Shown here piece by piece: positions 1 to 7,638 of a DNA stretch of 64,000 nucleotides (position 1 is the first letter of the stretch; every line of letters begins with the position of its first letter). A program made the translations under genes and the position numbers. The notes under the pieces are model-generated. The model ran no database searches, had not been told where the DNA came from, and worked only from the letters and a program-made list of their open reading frames with translations. Location of the stretch: positions 3,348,001 to 3,412,000 of the forward strand of contig NZ_AP031500.1 of NCBI RefSeq assembly GCF_042847215.1, read 5' to 3'. The stretch is from Gilvimarinus japonicus. Its GTDB lineage: Bacteria > Pseudomonadota > Gammaproteobacteria > Pseudomonadales > Cellvibrionaceae.

Positions 1-99
1 TATGTGCTCTTTATCCATACCGGTATCAGAGAAGCCGTGCATCACGAACATTCCCCAAGGGGTTGGCAGCTTAGATGACTCGACAAATTGTATGGTCAC
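1..99 (-). CDS. ribA: GTP cyclohydrolase II, N-terminal fragment (cut by window edge)
   Basis: The minus strand opens with a GTG codon at 99-97 and stays open to the window edge. The 33 visible residues contain KLPTPWG, FVMHGF and DKEHI, the characteristic start of stand-alone RibA, which opens GTP to make the first riboflavin precursor in the cytosol. An AG-rich stretch (AGAGAG) lies a few bases upstream of the GTG and can serve as ribosome binding site. The gene is the last visible member of a minus-strand riboflavin cluster. Its presence matters because the ribBA-type gene at 3296-4417 has lost the zinc-binding residues of its own RibA half, so this copy is probably the active cyclohydrolase. 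The zinc site of this copy lies outside the window and could not be checked. Confidence 0.8.
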   Translation of the reverse strand, partial: MTIQFVESSKLPTPWGMFVMHGFSDTGMDKEHI

Positions 100-134
100 T
101 AATTTCTCTCTATTAACGTAACAAAAACTGCGGG

Positions 135-776
135 CTACTGGCTGGCGCGCAACACCAACACACCGTTTTCTGTCGACATACTGACGTTGCCCAAAAAACT
201 GTTACCCAACAAAATATCTTGACTGCCAAAGTTGGCAATCACCATCGCCTGAATATTGCTCAAGGTAATACCTCCTACGGATACGCTTCGCAGCCATACA
301 CTGTACGCATGGGCCGGCCCGTTGGCGGTGGTAACCATGCCTTGGTCACCGCTTAAATAATTAAGCCCCAACCGCTCGGCTTGAACGACGCCCATGGCAA
401 TCGAGGTCGCCCCGGTATCTACCATAAAGCTCACGCTTTGGCCGTTAATCATTCCCGACGACCGATAATGACCACCGCGAGATTGATTGAGCCGTACCTC
501 TATAGTCTCGACTTTGGCAAAATTGGTGGCTATGTGGCTCGATAACGTCAATGTGTAGGTGGCACCCTCATACTCTACCTCGGCGCCAGCGCGGGAGGCG
601 TTAATAAGTGTGACGCCTTCGGGGCTGGTTTGTCCGGCACGGAGCATCCGCTGCTTACCATCAATACTAATCAGCGCAGTGCCATTGGCCAGCATTTGCG
701 CTGATAAATCCGCCGCTACGGTCACCATGCTCAGCACGAATGAGCTTAAAAATACAATTAGCTTTAGTCGCCACAT
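135..776 (-). CDS. Retropepsin-like aspartic protease, secreted/periplasmic (TIGR02281 type)
   Basis: The 213-residue protein starts with a signal peptide (about residues 1-22, ending VAA) and carries a single D-T-G-A active-site motif (VDTGATS) in its C-terminal half. It also has the glycine-rich strand after it (DILLGNSFLG) typical of retropepsin-like clan AA proteins that work as dimers. The N-terminal 90 residues have a short repeat-like region (ALISIDGKQ, MLRAGQ) seen in the bacterial family with this fold. The substrate is unknown. It lies between pgpA and ribA on the same strand, with 36 nt to ribA and 40 nt to pgpA, so it may be cotranscribed. Family membership is clear from the motif; the role in the envelope is inference. 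Confidence 0.75.
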   Translation of the reverse strand: MWRLKLIVFLSSFVLSMVTVAADLSAQMLANGTALISIDGKQRMLRAGQTSPEGVTLINASRAGAEVEYEGATYTLTLSSHIATNFAKVETIEVRLNQSRGGHYRSSGMINGQSVSFMVDTGATSIAMGVVQAERLGLNYLSGDQGMVTTANGPAHAYSVWLRSVSVGGITLSNIQAMVIANFGSQDILLGNSFLGNVSMSTENGVLVLRASQ

Positions 777-816
777 ATCCCTCTCCTTTCTCGCGCTTCC
801 TTTTTACGAGTCGTGT

Positions 817-1314
817 TTAAACCACCAACCAAATTAATAGCTGCATGGCTAACCACGCGTAAACGGCCGCCAAAACATCATCCACCATGATGCCAAGACC
901 GCCCGATATTTTTCGGTCGGCCAACGATACCGGCCAAGGCTTGGCGATATCAAATATCCGAAACAACACAAAACCGGCCAGCATCCAGTACCAGTCTGGC
1001 GGCGCCAACAACATGGTAAGCCAATAGCCAACCATTTCATCCCAGACAATACCCGGGTGGTCGTGCACACTTAAAGCACGGGAGCTTTTTTCACACCAAT
1101 AAACCCCGAGCGCAAAGGTCACCACCAACCACACACAGTACAAGGGCACACTTAAATCGCTAATCAGCCAATAGATCGGTATAGCCGCCAGTGTTCCGGC
1201 AGTACCCGGCGCTTTAGGCGCAAAGCCGGAGCCAAAACCAAAGGCAAAGAAATGGTTACTGTTGCTAAACAGCTCGCGGCGGGTGGGCATGGGTAAAGGG
1301 TGTGACTGGCTCAT
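817..1314 (-). CDS. pgpA: Phosphatidylglycerophosphatase A
   Basis: This 165-residue membrane protein dephosphorylates phosphatidylglycerophosphate to phosphatidylglycerol. Family signatures are present: APGTAGT near the N-terminus, WDEMVGYW, FRIFDIAKPWP and GIMVDDVLAA, interleaved with hydrophobic segments. A longer reading frame extends upstream to 1395 inside thiL, but the ATG at 1314-1312 gives the family start and lies one base after the thiL stop, so I chose it. Translational coupling to thiL is likely. The thiL-pgpA pair downstream of nusB is a conserved gammaproteobacterial order. Confidence 0.93.
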   Translation of the reverse strand: MSQSHPLPMPTRRELFSNSNHFFAFGFGSGFAPKAPGTAGTLAAIPIYWLISDLSVPLYCVWLVVTFALGVYWCEKSSRALSVHDHPGIVWDEMVGYWLTMLLAPPDWYWMLAGFVLFRIFDIAKPWPVSLADRKISGGLGIMVDDVLAAVYAWLAMQLLIWLVV

Positions 1315-1315
1315 A

Positions 1316-2314
1316 TTAAAAGTGTCGGTAACCTGTTGTGTCGACGCTAAAGGGAGCGCCATCCAATTCGCAATGTACTCCGGCGCCACTGACAATACGG
1401 CCGATTACAGTGGCTTGAATACGGCCTTGAGCCTGCGCCATCGCAAGCTGTGGCATATTTTGCTCGGGCACGGTAAAAACGAGCTCGTAATCGTCACCGC
1501 CCGTTAAGGCCCATCGCTGCGCCTGCCCGACATCAAACTTTTGCAGCGTTAGACTTAAAGGCAGCTCGGCAATATCGATTTCGGCGGCAACATCGCTCGC
1601 CTCGCACAGGTGCCCAAGGTCGGCTAACAAGCCATCAGAAATATCTTGTGCGCTGCTGGCAATATCGCGCAACAAAACCCCTTCACTAATGCGTGGCTCG
1701 GGGCGGTAGTAGCGCGACTGCAGGTACGCGCGGTCTGTCTCGTCCAGCGCTGCTTCAGCAACATTTAGGCTGTCTTCGTCCAACGTCGCAAGTGCCGCCG
1801 CGCTATCGCCCAGGGTGTGGGTTACCAGCACAAAATCATCAAGGCCGGCACCGTCGCGCCGTAACGCTTTAACGGCTGGCACCTGCCCAAGCATTTGAAT
1901 ACTAATGCTCAATGGGCCGCTGGTGGTATCACCGCCAATTAAGCTGCACGCGTAGCCATCGGCACAGTCTTTAAGGCCGCGGCTAAAATCAGCAACCCAT
2001 TCGCGGCGCGTCTCATCGGACCACGTTTTAGGCAGTGTCAACGCCAACGTAAACCAGCGCGGTTCGGCCCCCATGGCAGCCATATCACTGAGATTAACCC
2101 GCAGCGCTCGCTGCGCAACCTCAGCGGCGGGCGCATCGGCCAGAAAATGTACTCCGCTTACCAAAGTATCGGCGGCCACCACCAGCGCCTGACCCGCATC
2201 CGGTTGTATCAGCGCGGCATCGTCACCAATACCCAATAATACTGACGCCGGGTTAAGTGCATCCGGCGCAGGCTTAAAGTAGTGATTGATCAGTTCAAAT
2301 TCACCAGCGCTCAC
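1316..2314 (-). CDS. thiL: Thiamine-monophosphate kinase
   Basis: The 332-residue cytosolic enzyme phosphorylates thiamine monophosphate to thiamine pyrophosphate with ATP. It belongs to the PurM/AIR synthase-like fold. Visible motifs are GIGDDAAL near residue 28, NLSDMAAMGA around residue 74, GGDTTSG, the DISDGL loop and GGDDYEL near the C-terminus, all metal- and phosphate-binding signatures of ThiL. The length is normal. It sits 22 nt downstream of nusB and one base upstream of pgpA in the same operon. Confidence 0.95.
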   Translation of the reverse strand: MSAGEFELINHYFKPAPDALNPASVLLGIGDDAALIQPDAGQALVVAADTLVSGVHFLADAPAAEVAQRALRVNLSDMAAMGAEPRWFTLALTLPKTWSDETRREWVADFSRGLKDCADGYACSLIGGDTTSGPLSISIQMLGQVPAVKALRRDGAGLDDFVLVTHTLGDSAAALATLDEDSLNVAEAALDETDRAYLQSRYYRPEPRISEGVLLRDIASSAQDISDGLLADLGHLCEASDVAAEIDIAELPLSLTLQKFDVGQAQRWALTGGDDYELVFTVPEQNMPQLAMAQAQGRIQATVIGRIVSGAGVHCELDGAPFSVDTTGYRHF

Positions 2315-2336
2315 GCGTTAATCCTTATTGGCCGGG

Positions 2337-2798
2337 TTAACGACGCTGCGCCTTAACTTCTAGGGCGCGAACATCCACGGCGGCTCGATCTAACACACCG
2401 TTAACAAACTTATGACTGTCAGTGGCGCCGAATTTTTTTGCCAAGCCGACCGCTTCGTTGATGACCACTTTATAGGGCACATCGATACGATACTTAAGCT
2501 CGTAGGATGACAGGCGCAACAGTGCTTCGGTTACCGGGTCTAGCTCGGCCAATGAGCGGTCTTGCAAGTGTGGCTCAAACAACGCTTGAACTTCGTCCAG
2601 ACGCGCGGGAACTTCGTGCAAAAGCTCGTGAAAATAAGGCACATCGACATTTTTCATGTCGTACTCGGCGCGAAACGACGCCTCAATCACGTTGACGCTA
2701 TTGCCCGACATTTTCCACTGATACAAACCTTGCAGCGCATAGTGCCGCGCTTTGCGCCGCGCCGAAGGTGACGGACCTTGTTTATCGGTTGTGCTCAT
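2337..2798 (-). CDS. nusB: Transcription antitermination factor NusB
   Basis: The 153-residue, mostly helical protein binds boxA RNA with S10 (NusE) and supports antitermination of rRNA operons. The N-terminal RRKARHYALQGLYQW and C-terminal INEAVGLAKKFG and KFVNGVLDR motifs identify it. The ATG (2798-2796) shares one base with the ribH stop codon, so the two are translationally coupled. The ribH-nusB pairing is conserved across proteobacteria. Confidence 0.95.
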   Translation of the reverse strand: MSTTDKQGPSPSARRKARHYALQGLYQWKMSGNSVNVIEASFRAEYDMKNVDVPYFHELLHEVPARLDEVQALFEPHLQDRSLAELDPVTEALLRLSSYELKYRIDVPYKVVINEAVGLAKKFGATDSHKFVNGVLDRAAVDVRALEVKAQRR

Positions 2799-3265
2799 TA
2801 AATCTTACCTAACAGTGAAACCATTTCGAGTGCAGTTGCGGCCGCCTCGACGCCTTTGTTGCCGGCTTTGGTGCCCGAGCGCTCAATGGCTTGCTCGATA
2901 GAATCTACCGTTAGTACACCAAACGTAATAGGCACGCCGGCATTCAGCGATACTTGCGACAATCCTTTGGTGCACTCGCCAGCCACATAATCAAAGTGTG
3001 GCGTACCACCGCGAATAACCGCGCCCAGCGCGATGATTGCATCAAACTCGCCTTTGGCAGTAATTTTTTGCGCAACCAGCGGAAACTCAAATGCGCCGGG
3101 GGCATAGTAAATGGTGACGTTGTCTTCGCTAATACCGTGGCGGCGCAGGGTATCCAACGCACCGTCTTTTAAGCTCTCTACCACAAAGCTGTTCCAACGG
3201 CTGACAATCAGGGCGTACTTACCGCTCGATTCCGAAAAATCACCTTCAACAATTGTGTTGCTCAT
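2798..3265 (-). CDS. ribH: 6,7-dimethyl-8-ribityllumazine synthase
   Basis: The 155-residue lumazine synthase condenses 5-amino-6-ribitylamino-uracil with 3,4-dihydroxybutanone-4-phosphate, the penultimate riboflavin step. Substrate-binding motifs are seen: SRWNSFV near residue 22, APGAFEFP in the middle, and GAVIRGGTPHFDYV with the catalytic histidine. It is followed by ribBA-family and ribE genes upstream on the same strand, so the pathway genes are together. The length is typical of the icosahedral-shell type. Confidence 0.95.
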   Translation of the reverse strand: MSNTIVEGDFSESSGKYALIVSRWNSFVVESLKDGALDTLRRHGISEDNVTIYYAPGAFEFPLVAQKITAKGEFDAIIALGAVIRGGTPHFDYVAGECTKGLSQVSLNAGVPITFGVLTVDSIEQAIERSGTKAGNKGVEAAATALEMVSLLGKI

Positions 3266-3295
3266 AATCGCTATCTCTTACCGTGTAATATTCGC

Positions 3296-4417
3296 TTAAT
3301 CGGCATCAGGGCCGACGTAACCCACAACTTCTAAATCAAAACCCGACAGCGCCGAGAAACGCATCGGGGCAGACATAACACGCATCTTGCGTACGCCTAA
3401 ATCGCGCAGAATTTGCGAGCCGGTGCCTACCTGCTTATAAACCACGTCCGGACTGCGGCGCTGAGGCCGGCCAGACAATAACCAATCGATAGACTCTTCG
3501 ACATCGGTGGTGGCTTCATCGTGACAAATGAGCACTAATACCCCTTTGCCCTCGCGCTCGATGCGTTTGAGTGCTTCGGCGTAAGTCCAAGAGCACACAC
3601 CGTCGACCGTTGGCCGCTTAATGGCCAACAAATCCCGCGCGGTATCCATCACATGCACGCGCACTAAGGTATCGTCTTCGGCCTCTAGCTCGCCCTTAAC
3701 CAACGCAAAATGCAGGTCGCCACGAGCTAGATCGCGGTAGGTATGCAATTCAAAGTTACCGTGCTCGGTGGCAACCGTGCGCTTGTTAATACACTCGACG
3801 GTTTGCTCTTTGGTGGCCCGGTAGTGAATTAAATCGGCAATGGTGCCGATTTTTAAATCGTGGGTTTTCGCAAACGCTTCTAATTCGGCGCGGCGCGCCA
3901 TCGAACCATCGGGATTCATCACCTCGACAATCACCGCCGAAGGATCAAAACCTGCCATACGGGCCATATCACAGCCGGCCTCGGTGTGGCCGGCGCGGCT
4001 CATCACGCCACCGGGCTGAGCAATAATCGGGAAAATATGACCCGGCTGAACGATATCGCGTGGCTGGGCGTCGGCCGCCACAGCAACCCGCACAGTGCGC
4101 GCCCGGTCGGCCGCCGAAATTCCCGTAGTAACCCCTTCGGCCGCTTCAATCGAGGCGGTAAAGTTAGTCGAGTGTTTGGCTTTATTATCTTGCACCATCA
4201 GCGGCAGGCCCAATTGCTGGCCGCGCTCGGGAGTAATAGTCAGGCAAATTAAACCGCGCGCGTGGCTCGCCATAAAGTTGATGTCTTCGGCGCGCACTTG
4301 CTCAGCCACCATAATCAGGTCGCCTTCGTTTTCGCGGTCTTCGTCGTCCATCAGGATAATCATTTTGCCCTGACGCAGATCGTCGATCAGCTCTTCAACT
4401 GTATTCAATTCCATCAT
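3296..4417 (-). CDS. ribBA: 3,4-dihydroxy-2-butanone-4-phosphate synthase with degenerate RibA-like C-terminal domain
   Basis: Residues 1 to about 205 form a complete RibB domain: DDEDRENEGDL acidic loop, THFTASIEA-like segment (TNFTASIEAAEG) and the AGHTEAGCD motif, which converts ribulose-5-phosphate to the four-carbon riboflavin precursor. Residues about 210-373 resemble GTP cyclohydrolase II but lack its zinc-ligand cysteines: after VRVH, where active RibA has a CLTGD...CDCG region, this protein reads VMDTARDLLAIK. The second half is therefore probably not a cyclohydrolase, as in other proteobacterial RibBX-type proteins. A true RibA begins at the left edge of the window. The ATG overlaps the ribE stop by 4 nt (ATGA). 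Confidence 0.92.
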   Translation of the reverse strand: MMELNTVEELIDDLRQGKMIILMDDEDRENEGDLIMVAEQVRAEDINFMASHARGLICLTITPERGQQLGLPLMVQDNKAKHSTNFTASIEAAEGVTTGISAADRARTVRVAVAADAQPRDIVQPGHIFPIIAQPGGVMSRAGHTEAGCDMARMAGFDPSAVIVEVMNPDGSMARRAELEAFAKTHDLKIGTIADLIHYRATKEQTVECINKRTVATEHGNFELHTYRDLARGDLHFALVKGELEAEDDTLVRVHVMDTARDLLAIKRPTVDGVCSWTYAEALKRIEREGKGVLVLICHDEATTDVEESIDWLLSGRPQRRSPDVVYKQVGTGSQILRDLGVRKMRVMSAPMRFSALSGFDLEVVGYVGPDAD

Positions 4418-5070
4418 CGGTTAAAGCCGTTCTCTGTCAAAAATTCCAGGGTGATATCGCCATCGGTTGCGGCGGCTTTATCGCCTTGCAGCAAGCGCTC
4501 CAGGTAGCGAGCCAACACATCCACCTCTAAGTTAACTTTACTACCCGTACCATAACGGCCCATAACGGTCTCCGCTAAGGTATGCGGCACAATATTCAGT
4601 TCAAACTCAGCGCCCTCGACTTTATTTACCGTTAGGCTGGTGCCATCGACGGTAATGGAGCCTTTATGCGCAATATAACGCGCCAACGCATCGGGTGCGC
4701 GCAAGCGAAACCGCTCTGAACGTGCGTCCGATGCGCGACTAACCACCTCGCCCACGCCATCAACATGGCCACTGACGATATGCCCCCCCAGGCGGGTAGT
4801 CGGGGTCAGGGCTTTTTCTAGGTTTACGCTTTGCCCGGTGCGCCAGTGCCCGATCGTCGTCAGCGCCAAGCTCTCGCGCGATACATCGGCGCGAAAGCCG
4901 TCGCCGGGCAAATCGACAACCGTTAAACACACGCCATTGGTGGCAATAGAGTCGCCCAGCGCCACATCGGCCAAATCAAGCTTGCCCGTGCGAATGCGCA
5001 GGCTAATATCGCCATTGTTGGGGGTCAATTCAATGACTTCACCCACCGCTTCGATGATTCCGGTAAACAT
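4414..5070 (-). CDS. ribE: Riboflavin synthase, alpha subunit type
   Basis: The 218-residue enzyme dismutates two lumazine molecules to riboflavin. It shows the two internally repeated barrels: the first starts MFTGIIEAVG, the second after HIVSGHVDGVG, with GSITVDGTSLTVN as the second-lobe signature. A longer frame runs up to 5205 inside ribD, but the canonical MFTGI start at 5070 is clearly right. It ends with a 4-nt overlap onto ribBA and begins 10 nt after the ribD stop. The same gene is called ribC in some organisms. Confidence 0.95.
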   Translation of the reverse strand: MFTGIIEAVGEVIELTPNNGDISLRIRTGKLDLADVALGDSIATNGVCLTVVDLPGDGFRADVSRESLALTTIGHWRTGQSVNLEKALTPTTRLGGHIVSGHVDGVGEVVSRASDARSERFRLRAPDALARYIAHKGSITVDGTSLTVNKVEGAEFELNIVPHTLAETVMGRYGTGSKVNLEVDVLARYLERLLQGDKAAATDGDITLEFLTENGFNR

Positions 5071-5080
5071 CGCGAGCCCT

Positions 5081-6241
5081 CTAGCTGTCCATATCCGGTA
5101 CGGCCGTGATACGCCAATCTTGGCCCACCGCGCGGATATCGTTAATGTGCAGTGGCAACTGACCGGACATTTTATCCACCGGCAAGTCAAACAAACCGCG
5201 GGCATTGTTACCCATCAGCTTGGGCGCCATATAAATAATAATTTCATCCAGCAGGGCGCGACGCAAAAAACTGCCCGCCAAGGTTGCGCCCGCCTCGACC
5301 AGTACATTATTACAGCCACGACGGCCCAACTCATCCAACACGGCCTCGACCCGCACCCGCCCTTTTAGTGCGGGTAGTTCGATATGCTCGACGTGCTCTG
5401 GCCACTCGTGGCGCAGCTCACCGCCAGTGTGCACCACCAGTATAGGTGAAGCATTCTTTACCAACGCGCAGTCGGGCTTTAACCGCTGATTAGAGTCGAG
5501 AATAACCCGCAGCGGCTGGCGCAACTCTCCCTCGCTGGGCGCTTCTATCCAGTCTTCGCGCCGCACCGTTAAGCTGGCGTTATCCATTAACACGGTGTCG
5601 ACGCCTGAGATCAACGCGCAACTAGCAGCGCGCAAACGCTGTACGTCCTCGCGCGCGCGGCGGCTGGTTACCCAGCGGCTCTCGCCGCTTTGCATGGCAG
5701 TGCGACCGTCCAGGCTCATGGCCAGTTTGCAGCGCACCCAAGGGCGACCGCGAGTCATCCGGCGCACAAAACCGGCATTTAGCGCCAGCGCGTCTTCTTC
5801 CAGCAAGGGGCCAGACACCTCAACACCCGCCTCGCGCAAGCGCATAAAGCCGGCGCCAGAAACCTCAGGGTTGGGGTCTTCCATGGCGTAAACCACCCGC
5901 GCAATACCTGCCTGTACCAAAGCCTCGGCACAGGGGCCGGTGCGGCCGGTGTGGCTGCAGGGCTCAAGGGTGACATAGCAGGTGGCGCCGCTGGCGGCAT
6001 CGCGCCAGGCACCTGGACTGTCCGGGTCACCACCGGCGCTGCGGGCGGCATCGCGCAGGGCATTGATCTCTGCGTGGGGGCCGCCGGCGCGCTCGTGCCA
6101 GCCGCGGCCGATCACTTCGCCGTCGCGTACCAACAGGCAGCCGACCATAGGGTTGGGGGTTGTGGTGGTAAGGCCACGGCGGGCAAGGCCCAGCGCCTCG
6201 GCCATATAGGCGCGATCGGTGATTGTCATAGTGTCTGTCAT
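5081..6241 (-). CDS. ribD: Bifunctional pyrimidine deaminase/reductase
   Basis: The 386-residue enzyme carries out the second and third riboflavin steps. The N-terminal deaminase domain has the zinc ligands HAE (H56, E58) and PCSHTGRTGPC (C95, C104). The C-terminal reductase begins near residue 160 with KLAMSLDGRTA and SRWVTS. Between HAE and the cysteine motif there is a somewhat long loop (about residues 66-84), slightly unusual for the family. A frame extending to 6409 overlaps nrdR; the ATG at 6241 or the in-frame ATG at 6229 are the plausible starts, and I prefer 6241. Confidence 0.93.
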   Translation of the reverse strand: MTDTMTITDRAYMAEALGLARRGLTTTTPNPMVGCLLVRDGEVIGRGWHERAGGPHAEINALRDAARSAGGDPDSPGAWRDAASGATCYVTLEPCSHTGRTGPCAEALVQAGIARVVYAMEDPNPEVSGAGFMRLREAGVEVSGPLLEEDALALNAGFVRRMTRGRPWVRCKLAMSLDGRTAMQSGESRWVTSRRAREDVQRLRAASCALISGVDTVLMDNASLTVRREDWIEAPSEGELRQPLRVILDSNQRLKPDCALVKNASPILVVHTGGELRHEWPEHVEHIELPALKGRVRVEAVLDELGRRGCNNVLVEAGATLAGSFLRRALLDEIIIYMAPKLMGNNARGLFDLPVDKMSGQLPLHINDIRAVGQDWRITAVPDMDS

Positions 6242-6272
6242 GAAAACGGGCCCGAATCTGGGCAAATAACGG

Positions 6273-6749
6273 CTATTGCTCGATCGCCGGGTCGCCCTCG
6301 TGGGCTTCCAGACGGTCAATCTCTTGGCGGAACTCGTGCAGATCTTTAAAGCTGCGATAGACCGAGGCAAAGCGCACGTAGGCAACTTCGTCCAAATCTC
6401 GTAGCTCATCCATCACTTTTTCACCCAAGCGTCGCGAGCCTACTTCGCGCTCACCGGTAGCTTGCAAAAAGTGTTTGATGTTGTTGATCGAGCTCTCGAT
6501 GGACTCCACAGATACCGGGCGCTTTTCTAGGGCGCGCTGCAACCCGGCGCGCATTTTTGCCTCATCAAAGGGCTCGCGAGTACCGTCTTGCTTAATAATA
6601 CGGGGCATCACCAGCTCGGCAATTTCGTAGGTGGTAAAGCGCTCGTGGCATGCTAAGCATTCACGACGCCGACGCACCTGGTCGCCCTCGGCCACCAGCC
6701 GCGAATCAATCACCTTGGTTTCATCGGCGCTGCAAAATGGACAATGCAT
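6273..6749 (-). CDS. nrdR: Transcriptional repressor NrdR of ribonucleotide reductase genes
   Basis: The 158-residue protein has an N-terminal zinc ribbon (C3, C6, C31, C34) followed by an ATP-cone domain (about residues 46-136; begins RIIKQDG). It senses dATP/ATP and represses ribonucleotide reductase operons. The start MHCPFC at 6749 is the family start; an upstream in-frame codon at 6773 would add eight atypical residues. It is the first gene of the riboflavin operon on the minus strand, the usual gammaproteobacterial arrangement. Confidence 0.96.
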   Translation of the reverse strand: MHCPFCSADETKVIDSRLVAEGDQVRRRRECLACHERFTTYEIAELVMPRIIKQDGTREPFDEAKMRAGLQRALEKRPVSVESIESSINNIKHFLQATGEREVGSRRLGEKVMDELRDLDEVAYVRFASVYRSFKDLHEFRQEIDRLEAHEGDPAIEQ

Positions 6750-6767
6750 GACGTTCAGCCTCGCTTG

Positions 6768-6780
6768 GCGCAATTTGCGC
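6768..6780. promoter_or_regulatory. 13-bp palindrome upstream of nrdR
   Basis: GCGCAATTTGCGC is a perfect inverted repeat (6-bp arms, one central base) located about 20 bp upstream of the nrdR start, in the 73-bp gap between rlmB and nrdR. It may be an operator or a small hairpin. I do not recognise the binding protein. Confidence 0.3.
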
Positions 6781-6822
6781 GCATATTAGCACAAAAAAGC
6801 GGCACAAAGGTGCCCACTTAAA

Positions 6823-7566
6823 TCAACTGTTACGCTGACGCACCGCCTCAAACAGGCAAACTCCGGTAGCCACCGAGACATTTAAACTGCTGACGCTACC
6901 AGCCATAGGGATTTTTATTAATTCATCGCACGTCTCGCGCGTTAGACGGCGCAGCCCGCTGCCCTCGGCCCCCATCACCAGCACCAAAGGCCCGGTTAAA
7001 TCTGACTGGTACACTGTTGCTTTTGCCTCACCCGCCGCACCGCGCAGCCACAAGCCACGCTCTTGCAGCTGAGTAAGCGTGCGCGCCAGATTAGTCACTG
7101 GAATAAACGGTACCGACTCGGCCGCACCACAGGCCACTTTGCGTACCGTGGGGTTAAGCCCTGCAGCGTTGTCTTTGGGGGCGATCACGGCGTGCACGCC
7201 GGCGGCATCAGCCGAGCGCAAACAGGCGCCCAAGTTGTGCGGGTCGGTCACGCCATCAAGCACCAACAAAAAAGGCGCCTCATCTAAGTGATCCAGCAAG
7301 TGGTACAAAAAGTTTTCATCGTGAGCCTGGCCCGGACGGCAGTGGGCAATAACGCCCTGGTGGTTACCATCACCGGCCAGGGCATCCAGTTTTTTACGCG
7401 CCACTTGCTCGACAGAGATGCCGTTTTGCGCGGCCAGTTGCAGTACTTTTTGCACCCGCTGATCTTGCCGTCCCTGCAGCGCCATTAAACTCAGCACCCG
7501 CTCTGGGGCGCTTTTCAATACCGTAGTGACGGCGTGCAAGCCGTACAGAGTTTCGGTTTTACTCAC
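6823..7566 (-). CDS. rlmB: 23S rRNA 2'-O-ribose methyltransferase (Gm2251 type)
   Basis: The 247-residue SPOUT-class enzyme methylates a conserved guanosine in 23S rRNA using S-adenosylmethionine. The N-terminal part is the SpoU substrate-binding domain (starts ETLYGLHAV). The knot region shows the three family motifs: DPHNLGACLRSADAAG, LVMGAEGSGLRRL and PMAGSVSSLNVSVATG. It lies 72 nt downstream of rnr, the conserved rnr-rlmB order, and is probably cotranscribed. Confidence 0.95.
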   Translation of the reverse strand: MSKTETLYGLHAVTTVLKSAPERVLSLMALQGRQDQRVQKVLQLAAQNGISVEQVARKKLDALAGDGNHQGVIAHCRPGQAHDENFLYHLLDHLDEAPFLLVLDGVTDPHNLGACLRSADAAGVHAVIAPKDNAAGLNPTVRKVACGAAESVPFIPVTNLARTLTQLQERGLWLRGAAGEAKATVYQSDLTGPLVLVMGAEGSGLRRLTRETCDELIKIPMAGSVSSLNVSVATGVCLFEAVRQRNS

Positions 7567-7638
7567 GAATCTTCGCTCTCCAATGGAGGCGCGCCGCCGC
7601 TGTACTTATCGCACCAGAACAGCATGGCATTGGTGCGC

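Noticed and set aside
4414..5080. FMN riboswitch in front of ribE or ribBA
   Set aside because: The genes overlap or are 10 nt apart; there is no room for such an element and no conserved sequence.
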